DNA of 64,000 nucleotides from the NCBI RefSeq assembly GCF_000219915.2, contig NC_017964.1:3720001-3784000 (forward strand). Direction: 5' to 3'. The notes beneath the pieces are model-generated. The model did not search any database. It saw only the letters and a list, made by a program, of their open reading frames with translations, and had not been told where the DNA came from. Position 1 is the stretch's first letter. Every line of letters begins with the position of its first letter. Below are positions 56,701 through 64,000 of the stretch, piece after piece. Made by a program: the position numbers and the translations under genes. The DNA comes from Advenella kashmirensis WT001. Lineage in GTDB: Bacteria; Pseudomonadota; Gammaproteobacteria; Burkholderiales; Burkholderiaceae_B.

Positions 56701-57684
56701 ATGAAATTTCTAAAATCATTGCTTTGCGCCTCGGTGTCCCTTGTCGCACTCACCAGTTTATCGGCCCATGCAGCCGACTCAGACTGGCCTAGCGCCAAAC
56801 CATTTCGCGTGGTTGTTCCTTATCCTGCCGGCGGTTCGGCTGACATTCTTGGACGCCTGGTTGCCAAGAAACTATCTGAAAACCTGGGCAACAACGCAGT
56901 CGTTGAGAACATTGCCGGCGGCGGCACGATTCCGGCCGCGCTGTCGGTCCTGAAAGACAAGGCCGACGGTTACACCTTATTCGTAGCCAGTGACAACACA
57001 TTGAACATCAATAACTTTCTGCTGAAGGAGCCACGCTATGACGGCGACAAGGATTTCACCAGCGTTACCGTGCTCAATACCTATGCCCACTGGCTTATCG
57101 TAAACAAAGACAGTCCGTTCAATACGATGGAAGATCTGAAAAAGTTCATTCTTGAAAATCCGAACAAGGCTTCCATCAGCGTCAATACCATTGGCGGCTC
57201 GGCTTACCTGGCGCTGGACAAATGGAAAAAAGAGAACAAGCTTGATTTCGAAATCATTCCATACCGCGGCTCGCCACCGGCCGTCTCCGACCTGATCGGC
57301 GGCGTCACCACGGCCCATATTGATGTTGCAGGCTCTTCCATGTCTTATTACGAAGGCGGCAAAGTCAAACCGCTGGCAGTGCTGCAGTCACAGCCGCTGA
57401 AAAAGATCCCCTCCATTCAGACACAATCCTACGACGATCCCAAAGCGCTGACCGTCAAATCGAATCTTTCAGTAGTGGTAAAAAACGGCACACCGCCGCA
57501 GATTATCGAGAAACTGTATCAGGCCATCAAGAAAGGCGAGCACGACAAGGACTTTACAGACGCATTGAATTTGTTTGCCTATGAACCTGTCTTAACGCCT
57601 CCCGCTGAAAGCCGCAAGTTCATTCTCGAAGAAACCCAGCGGTACAAAAAACTGGTCGACGCGTCCGGTCTGGAAAAACAGTAA
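56701..57684 (+). CDS. Bug-family TctC-like receptor
   Basis: Intact, 327 residues, with ACGGAGAC upstream. A signal peptide ending SAHA precedes DWPSAKPFRVVVPYPAGGSA; VENIAGGGTIPAALSV and IPYRGSPPAVSDLIGGVTTA are conserved family segments. It is 28 bp upstream of the mlrC-like gene and likely brings that enzyme's substrate into the periplasm. Confidence 0.92.
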   Translation: MKFLKSLLCASVSLVALTSLSAHAADSDWPSAKPFRVVVPYPAGGSADILGRLVAKKLSENLGNNAVVENIAGGGTIPAALSVLKDKADGYTLFVASDNTLNINNFLLKEPRYDGDKDFTSVTVLNTYAHWLIVNKDSPFNTMEDLKKFILENPNKASISVNTIGGSAYLALDKWKKENKLDFEIIPYRGSPPAVSDLIGGVTTAHIDVAGSSMSYYEGGKVKPLAVLQSQPLKKIPSIQTQSYDDPKALTVKSNLSVVVKNGTPPQIIEKLYQAIKKGEHDKDFTDALNLFAYEPVLTPPAESRKFILEETQRYKKLVDASGLEKQ

Positions 57685-57712
57685 CAACCTCAAGTAAAAA
57701 CAGGGTAACAGC

Positions 57713-59227
57713 ATGAAAGTGGTCGTAGCATTAGTCCGACACGAGACAAATACTTTTTCACCTATCCAGACGCAACTGCATTCGTTCTGTCGCGGTACCA
57801 AAACGGACGGCCCAGCCTATGGCCTGCGGGCGATGCAATTGTGTGAAAACACCAACAGCGCGGCCGCCGCCTATCTGGATCTGGCCGCCTCACTCGATGC
57901 CGAAGTGGATTTCTCTATCCTTGCCAACTCGGTACCCAGCGGCACTGTACAGAAAGCCGCGTTTGAACATATTGCAGACACCGTTATTGCTACTGTAAAA
58001 AAAGGCTGTGATGCAGTATTACTGGATCTGCACGGCGCCATGGTGCCGAAGGATACCCCGACGCAGAAGGTGAATTACTGCGTCGTATCCGGCAGGTGGT
58101 GCCGGAACAGGTACCGGTCGTGGTTGCCTTGGACTTTCATGCCAATTTCAGTGAAACACTCGTCCGTAATGCAACCGTGATTACGGGTTACTGCACCTAT
58201 CCTCATGTAGACATCTATGAGACCGGCGCAAGAGCTGGACGTACGCTCAAAAGAATCCTGTCTGAGCAATTGGAAACCACCATTCTCTGGCGCCGTCTGC
58301 CGATGCTGACGCACATGCTCAGGCAGACGCCGTCGGGCCAGCCCATGAAAGACATCATGGACAAAGCCATGCAAGCCGAAGCTGACGGTGTGGTGCTGAA
58401 TGCTTCCGTTTTTGGTGGATTCCCGCTGGCTGATATTCCTCATGTCGGCTTGTCAGTTGTGATTGTCGCGGAGAAAAACAAAACAGCGCAAGCCGAACAG
58501 TTGCTCAATGAGTTATGCGATTTGGCATGGTCCAGGAAACAGGATTTTGTCTATGACGTAGAGCCCCTGTCAACATCCATTGCCAAGGCAAAGCAGCTGG
58601 AAGAAGGGCCGGTCATTCTTGTCGATCACGGCGACAACTGTGGTGCTGGCGGCGTCACGGATGTGATGGCCGTTCTGGAAGAAGTGATGAAACAGGAACT
58701 GACAGATGTGGTTGCCGGGCCGATCTGGGATCCGCAGGCAGTGGACACGCTCATCAAGTCGGGGATAGGAGAAACAGTAACGATTGATCTGGGTGGAAAA
58801 ACGGATATGCCCGAACTCGAACTCAAAGGCCAGCCACTTCGAATTACCGGCAAAATCGTTAATATTACCGATGGCAATTTCCAGATTACCGGCCCATGTT
58901 TACCGGAATGTGGCTCAGCCTGGGCCGCACCGTGGTCCTGGAAAGTAACGGCGTGACCATATTTATATCGGAAAAGCCCAGGAGCCCTATGATGTGGGTG
59001 TATTTACCCACGCAGGTATAGACCCGTTCAGCAAGAAATATGTACTGATCAAATCACGCCAGCATTTCAGAGCGGGATTTGAAAAAGACGCCCGGCATAT
59101 TGTCCTGATCGCCGGCCCCGGCGTATGCAGCTCGGATTATGACATTTTCCCGTTCCGGCATCTGTCTCGCCCCATTTATCCCCTGGATAGCGAGGCGACA
59201 TTGGCGCATGCTGAAGGGATACAGTAG
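57713..59227 (+). CDS. MlrC/M81-family metallopeptidase-like protein, frameshifted
   Basis: About 506 residues when repaired. VVVALVRHETNTFSPIQTQL, LLDLHGAMVPKDTP, VVALDFHANFSETLVRN, and VTHIYIGKAQEPYDV-like region leading to GVFTHAGIDPFSKKYVLIKS are M81 (microcystinase C-like) segments with the metal-binding HET, DLHG and DFH motifs. Breaks near 58061, 58893 and 58966 each close with one C. It probably hydrolyses a peptide- or amide-like small molecule taken up by the adjacent Bug receptor; microcystin itself is not implied. Confidence 0.88.
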
Positions 59228-59274
59228 CCGTAAACCGGCGGTTTGATAATGGACATCAGTCAATAAAATGGTTT

Positions 59275-59317
59275 ACACACAGGCCAGGAAGGCAATTGTT
59301 CTTTCTGGCCTGTGTGT
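59275..59317. terminator. Bidirectional hairpin between convergent genes
   Basis: ACACACAGGCCAG (59275-59287) and CTGGCCTGTGTGT (59305-59317) form a 13-bp perfect stem with a 17-nt loop, placed between the convergent mlrC-like and 5'-nucleotidase genes. T- and A-rich flanks are short. Confidence 0.65.
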
Positions 59318-59423
59318 GAAAACCGCGAGCTTTGATTGTGAGGCTTTGACTACGGGCTATGGCTGGCGCACATATGACATGCCCTGCCGTCCCTTGGTCC
59401 AAATGAACATATAGATTTCCCGA

Positions 59424-60394
59424 TCAGGTTTTGGACGGTTGGGACGGTTTGGGCGCCACAACGACATCCTTATTGGTTATGCCAAATGGAATATGTACCG
59501 ACGGAACAAGCGAGCTGGTTAGCTCCAGATGCGCCGATTGGTCATCAAAGAAAATATGTGGTTTTAGGACACCCAGCACATGTTTTTTGGCAATGCCACC
59601 AAGAAAGAAAGCATCATTGGTCATCACGCCCCAGGCTTTCAGGGTATTGAGCGCCTTTCGTGCGATGGCGCATTCCTGGCAGTGACCAGCGATACTCTCA
59701 GCCGATTCTCATAGTCGGGGTTTTGTTTTTTGAATTGCTCTTCAATGGATTGAATCTTTGCGATCCGAATCAGAAAATCCTGTAACGGTCCGGGACCATG
59801 CGAATTCATGACATTTGCCACTTCGTGAGCATGAAAATCGCTCAATCCCGACGCTTGCATAATGCTTTCAGACTCATCACTGGCCAGCACGCCATCAAAG
59901 TCAAATGCAATACGCAAGGCGTGATCCTGTTCGTCATCATCAAATTTTGAATCCAAAACATGCCCGGCAGGATATCCCGCGCGAATTGCCGCATCTACAT
60001 CAGACTTGTTGCCAGATAAAAACAGCGAGATGTTCAATGCAGGAATATACTCGTAGGGCGAGCGCCCCTGCATGAAAATGGCACGCGTGATACCCAGCCC
60101 ATAGTGTTCAATCGTCTTCATTACCCGCAGCCCCGTATCCGGATCATTTCGAGACAACAATATTACTTCGACCAGCGGATCTTCAGGATCGGGCCGCATA
60201 TGATTAAGCGAAAGCAGTCTTTTTACAAAAGGAAAGGCAATTCCCTTGGGCAACGGATTATTAAGATTGTGCTCCTGGAATTTGCGATAGGCTTCCTCGC
60301 CGTCGCGTTTGAAGACTGCGTCAGAGTCGGTCAGGTCAAATACGGCACTGGAGGCCACGCCAATAACCAGGCGATCTGCTAGATCGTAGGGCAT
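59424..60394 (-). CDS. 5'-nucleotidase (HAD-fold, NT5C1-like), frameshifted
   Basis: About 323 residues when repaired. IAFDFDGVLASDESE (about residue 165) is the HAD motif I (D-x-D), and RDGEEAYRKFQEHNLNNPLP, EVILLSRNDPDTGLRVMKTI match the cytosolic 5'-nucleotidase family. The break near 59660 (SHERRSIP stop) becomes HERALNTLKAWGVMTNDAFF with one G added, then GVLKPHIFFDDQSAHLEL. It would dephosphorylate nucleoside monophosphates. It stands alone, convergent with mlrC. Confidence 0.85.
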
Positions 60395-60503
60395 GGCGTC
60401 CTTTGCGTATCGGGCTCTTGGGGGTTGATCTCTATGGGGCTACGCTGCGCGCTCATTGGTCAATTCTTTATACAGAATGCAGATAATGCATTTTATAGAA
60501 TAA

Positions 60504-61387
60504 CTAGCCGATTTTCCCTGAATCAGTCATGTCACCGAAACGATAAAGCCTGGCGGGATTCTCGACAAGGATCTTGTATGCAATATCATCAGTCAACAGC
60601 CACTGCGAACGCTCCCTCGCCAGCAGATCGGGGCTGACATCCCGGTATGCGCTGATCTGAGTCGCCAATTTCCCTGACTCCCGGTTGGTATGCGGCCAGT
60701 CGCTGCCCCACACCACCCTTTCAAGGTTTGCAGCAAATAATGAATGCGCAAGCCTGGAAATTCGATCTGCATCGTCCGCCGTTCCCACCCGGTAAGCGCC
60801 CGATAGCTTAATATACACGTCGCCACTGGCCAGACGTCTGTATAGTTGGCTGATACGAAGCTGGCCCAGAGCAAGCCCGGGCGGGACCAACGCGAAATGA
60901 TCAATAACAAGCGTAATTGGCAACACACCCAACTGCGCCAGAACATCATTGATGAGCTGGTAACCGGCATATATCTGAATATGCCAGCCGGTTCCGGCCA
61001 GCCTGCTCGCCCAGTACCGAATGGCGTCAAGTGCCTGCTCCATATTACCAGCCCCCGTACTTTCCAGATTGATGCGAATCCCGATCACTCCTTTGCCGGA
61101 CAGCACTGCCAGTTGGTCATCAGTCACATCACGATCCAACACGGCCACTCCGCGAAATATGCCTGGTTCGGCGTCCAGGCAATCGGTCAGGCACCGATTG
61201 TCTGTTCCATATATACTGGGTTGCACAATCACAGCCCGGCCCAGCGATAATCGACCATGTGCTGCCGCAATGCGTTCAGGTTCGCTTCGGCCGGCGTATA
61301 GAACCGGCGCTCAAGCATGGGGTAACGCTGATGTGAACCAATCACATGCACATGACAGTCGCAGGCCAGCTCATGAATAAAAGACAT
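60504..61387 (-). CDS. Amidohydrolase-family TIM-barrel hydrolase (LigI-like), frameshifted
   Basis: About 294 residues when repaired, starting MSFIHELACDCHVHVIGSHQ (H-x-H metal motif) from the ATG at 61387. One G added near 61238 joins YRWAGAVIVQPSIYGTDN; later ITLVIDHFALV (metal His) and LERVVWGSDWPHTNRES (C-terminal Asp) are typical of the 2-pyrone-4,6-dicarboxylate lactonase-like group. It is probably coupled with the dehydrogenase gene upstream. Substrate is not evident. Confidence 0.85.
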
Positions 61388-61425
61388 ATATAACCACTTG
61401 TGTTTGTTCAAACGCCAGAAAGCGT

Positions 61426-62501
61426 TCAGGACACCATGTGCTCGCCAGCACCCAACAATTGAACCAGCGACTGTCCTACTTCTTTTGTGCCTAATGATCC
61501 GCCAAGATCTTTCGTTACTCTGCCGGATGCGATTGAGTCAGCAATTGCCTGGAAAATGACATCTGCAGCGTGTGTGAACCGAGGCGCCTGTTTGCGCTGA
61601 CCATACCAGTTCAGCAGCATGGCAGCCGACAAAACCTGGGAGATCGGATTGGCAATATTCTGACCGGCGATGTCCGGCGCCGAGCCATGAGCAGCCTGAC
61701 CCATCGCGTACTTGTCGCCCGCGTTCAGCGAGCCACCCAGCCCAAGACTTCCAGACAACTCTGCCGTGAGATCGGACAAAATATCGCCGAACATATTGGT
61801 CGTCACGATGACGTCGAATTTGGCGGGGTCACGCACTACATGAGCCATCATGGCATCCACGATAAAATCGTCGACCCTGACTTCAGGAAACTCACGCCCC
61901 ACTTCGTGGCAAATATCAATAAACATGCCATCTGCAATTTTCAGGACATTTGCCTTATGGACGATAGAGACGTGCTTGTTGCGTGTCATTGCCAATTCGA
62001 AAGCAGAGCGCGCAATCCGCTCACAACATTTGCGGGTGATACGTCGCAGGGAGATGACAACATCAGAAGTAATCAGCAGTTCGCTGCTGCCCTGTTCAAT
62101 ATTGCGGTCAGCGTAGAAACCCTCGGTATTTTCCCGGACCACCACTAGATCAAACTCACCCAGCCGTGCTGGCACACCTGTGTATGTCCGGGATGGTCTG
62201 ATGTTGGCATACAGATCAAGTTCCTTGCGAAAGAATTTGGAAGGGTTAATTTCACCTTTGGCCTCATCCTTGAAATCATAGGTGGCCATAGGGCCCAACA
62301 TCAGTCCGTCGGCGCCTTTACTTTCTCCAGCAATGCGGGCGTCACCGTGCTGCCGTACTGCTTCAGGCTGTCGTGCCCGGCCATGTCATGCATCAGCTCC
62401 AGTTCCAGATTGAAGCGGTCGGACACAGCATTCAAAACCTGTTCTGCTACTGCCATAGTTTCCGGACCGATTCCATCTCCCGGAAGAATTACGATTTTCA
62501 T
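61426..62501 (-). CDS. Isopropylmalate/tartrate dehydrogenase-family protein, frameshifted
   Basis: About 358 residues when repaired. MKIVILPGDGIGPETMAVAE, LDLYANIRPSRTYTG, VVRENTEGFYADRN, VTTNMFGDILSDLTAELSGS and GSAPDIAGQNIANP are the beta-decarboxylating dehydrogenase hallmarks. One G added near 62318 gives KVKGADGLMLGPMATYDF. The protein resembles the tartrate/D-malate branch at least as much as LeuB, and no leuCD-type gene is in the same operon, so an organic acid degradation role with the neighbouring Bug receptor and amidohydrolase is likelier than leucine synthesis. Confidence 0.88.
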
Positions 62502-62536
62502 AAAATTCCTGTATGCGCTAATTATGTTGTAAATGA

Positions 62537-63536
62537 TTATTCAAGGACGATGCCGGCTGACTGTATCAGCGTGCTGTACTTGCTGATCTCGGCCTTCACG
62601 AATTCGGCAAATTGCTCTGGTGAATTGGCGTCAACTGCCGCACCATCGGCATCGAGTCGTGCCCGGATCGCTGGCTGCGCCAATATTCTGTTGATTTCCC
62701 GATTCAGTCGCAGAATCACTTCTTTTGATGTTCCTGCGGGTGCGAAATAACCGCCCCATAAGCTGTAATTGAAGCCAGGCACCGTCGCTTCTGAGACCGT
62801 TGGCGTATCTTTCAGGGAAGCAAGTCGCTTGCCCGTCGTTGTCGCAAGCGCCTGACCGAACCGGATTTGATATGACCCATGGCGGCCGAAACACTTGAGA
62901 AGAAGCAATCAACCTGTCCGCCAATCACATCCGTCATTGCCTGACCTGCCCCTTTATAGGGAACGTGCGTCATTTTGGTATTAGTGCCCAGCTCCAGCGC
63001 GACAGCGGCCAGATGTCCGGGCGTGGCCGTCCCTGACGATGCATAATTGACTGATTCCGGCGCCTGCCTTGCCTTGGCAAGCAAATCATTAAGCGTTTTA
63101 AACGGCGAGCCACTAGCGGTTATCAGCACCAGAGGCGAGTCGCCAACCAGCACAATGGCTCGAGCGCTTCCAGCGCTTTATAACCCGCATTCGGGTTTGC
63201 AACGGGGTTGATTGCAATTTCGCCTGTTTGCCCGAGCAGCAGATGGTGTCCGTCTGGCTTCTGACGAATAATCAATCGCGTTCCCAGCATGCCAGAGGCT
63301 CCAGGGCGGTTTTCAACGACCACCGTTTGGGCAAGCGCCTTGCCGAGTGGTTCTGACAGCATTCTGGCAAATAGATCACCCTGCCCTCCTGGCGCATACG
63401 GTACCGTGACCGATATCGGCATGGCCGGATAAGCGTCACCAGTGGCTGCAGCCATTCGCGCTAGCGGCAGCATAAGGAGTGCACAACTGCTTTGCATAAA
63501 GCGTCGCTTGCTCATTGCCAATTGTTGCTCATTCAT
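62537..63536 (-). CDS. Bug-family TctC-like receptor with Tat-like signal, frameshifted
   Basis: About 334 residues when repaired. The N-terminus MSKRRFMQSSCALLMLPLAR has an RR pair and a modest hydrophobic stretch, suggesting a twin-arginine signal, unlike the Sec signals of the other Bug proteins here. YPAMPISVTVPYAPGGQGD, VENRPGASGMLGTRLIIRQK, HVPYKGAGQAMTDVIGGQVD and FAPAGTSKEVILRLN are family segments. Breaks near 63150 and 62842 each need one base. It is the first gene before the dehydrogenase and amidohydrolase genes on the same strand. Confidence 0.85.
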
Positions 63537-63610
63537 ATTTCCACCTTCATCTTTTCCAGCGCAATAGCCTCACACCAGGCGAATCGGGGCCCGCCCGCCT
63601 CTACACCGGA

Positions 63611-64000
63611 TTAGTCGGCATCACGCAACATTTTCAACCGTTCAAGAAATGCCTGACGGATATGGTTTTTCGCCGCAATGCTGGCCGCTTCAGGATCGCG
63701 ATCACGGATGGCGGCCAGGATTTGCTGATGTTCCGCCACGGCCTTTTGCGCCCGTTGCGGCGACTGCAGTGTGCTGCGGCCCAGCAAAAACGTTGTATCT
63801 GAAATGGACTGCAGCGTGCGAATCAAATGCTGGTTATGTGCAGCACCATAGATAGCCTCGTGAAATTGCAAGTTCATTCTGACCGGATCGCTATCAGGCT
63901 GTTCACTCTGCTCCAGAATCGACTGCATATTGTCAATTTCGGCATCAGTCGCATGACGCGCAGCAAATTCCGCAGCGGCGCCCTCCAGGACTTCACGCAT
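63611..64000 (-). CDS. GntR-family FCD-domain regulator (5' end outside window)
   Basis: Only the C-terminal 129 residues are seen, open to the window edge. REVLEGAAAEFAARHATDAE, NLQFHEAIYGAAHNQHLIRT (metal-binding His), AEHQQILAAIRDRDPEAASI and AKNHIRQAFLERLKMLR are the FCD ligand-binding domain. The GntR HTH must lie beyond position 64000. It is the likely regulator of the Bug/dehydrogenase/amidohydrolase set just downstream. Confidence 0.9.
   Translation of the reverse strand: MREVLEGAAAEFAARHATDAEIDNMQSILEQSEQPDSDPVRMNLQFHEAIYGAAHNQHLIRTLQSISDTTFLLGRSTLQSPQRAQKAVAEHQQILAAIRDRDPEAASIAAKNHIRQAFLERLKMLRDAD

Noticed and set aside
57713..59227. Microcystin-degradation locus
   Set aside because: Only the MlrC-like gene is present, without mlrA, mlrB or mlrD; the family is widespread beside Bug genes in this group.
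1..64000. CRISPR arrays, tRNA or rRNA genes, insertion sequences
   Set aside because: I saw no regularly spaced repeats, no clover-leaf-like segment and no transposase or integrase frame.

Overview
The window looks like the chromosome of a betaproteobacterium of the family Alcaligenaceae (Bordetella/Achromobacter/Advenella-like). The evidence is six Bug (TctC-type) periplasmic receptors in 64 kb, many LysR and GntR regulators beside catabolic operons, and a moderately GC-rich composition. The genus is an inference. There are no rRNA, tRNA, CRISPR or IS genes that I can see.

Layout. 1-9.5 kb: a MerR fragment; a minus-strand set (acyl-CoA ligase, citryl-CoA-lyase-like protein, nitroreductase) divergent from a Bug receptor; then a NicX/M29-like metalloprotein, a small membrane protein, a second Bug receptor and a GntR/FCD regulator. 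9.5-12 kb: an orphan Phd antitoxin and a PhoD-like phosphatase. 12-19.3 kb: a complete dipeptide/oligopeptide ABC operon ending in a beta-lactamase-fold hydrolase, with a divergent LysR gene. 19.4-22.1 kb: ArsR-SRPBCC pair, YchJ, GST and TetR. 22.2-29.8 kb: a seven-gene catabolic operon (maleylacetate-reductase-like, TauD/TfdA-like, Bug, FMN hydroxyacid oxidase, NTF2-like, FAH-family, quinone oxidoreductase), several genes coupled by ATGA overlaps, facing a LysR gene. 29.8-34 kb: an orphan higA next to a gutted higB, a LacI regulator, an NRAMP-like transporter and a second TauD/TfdA dioxygenase. 34.4-39.1 kb: Bug, GntR/UTRA, and an aconitase-type hydratase (large and small subunits) plus an ICL/PEPM-family lyase. 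The Bug promoter and the hydratase promoter share an 18/22-identical motif, so they are probably one regulon. 39.5-47.1 kb: a lower-GC type VI secretion island without core T6SS genes: VgrG, three small mutually similar proteins, a DUF2169-pentapeptide fusion, a second pentapeptide protein and a DUF4150 PAAR-like protein. 47-52.5 kb: membrane protein, SixA, an orphan OmpR-type regulator divergent from a catecholate-siderophore TonB receptor, and a siderophore-binding protein. 52.6-64 kb: LysR/aldo-keto reductase, an MNT-HEPN module, LysR/Bug/MlrC, a 5'-nucleotidase, an amidohydrolase, an IPMDH-family dehydrogenase, a sixth Bug receptor and a GntR fragment.

An overriding feature of this record is that about two dozen genes are broken by frameshifts. 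In nearly every case I could check, one base added to a short homopolymer (usually G or C, 2-4 long) restores a continuous, conserved protein. This points to consensus undercalling rather than gene decay. These genes are therefore annotated over their full repaired span, with the break noted.

The most novel-looking part is the VgrG island. Its three small proteins resemble one another and the C-terminal tail of the VgrG just upstream, and I recognise no family for them.
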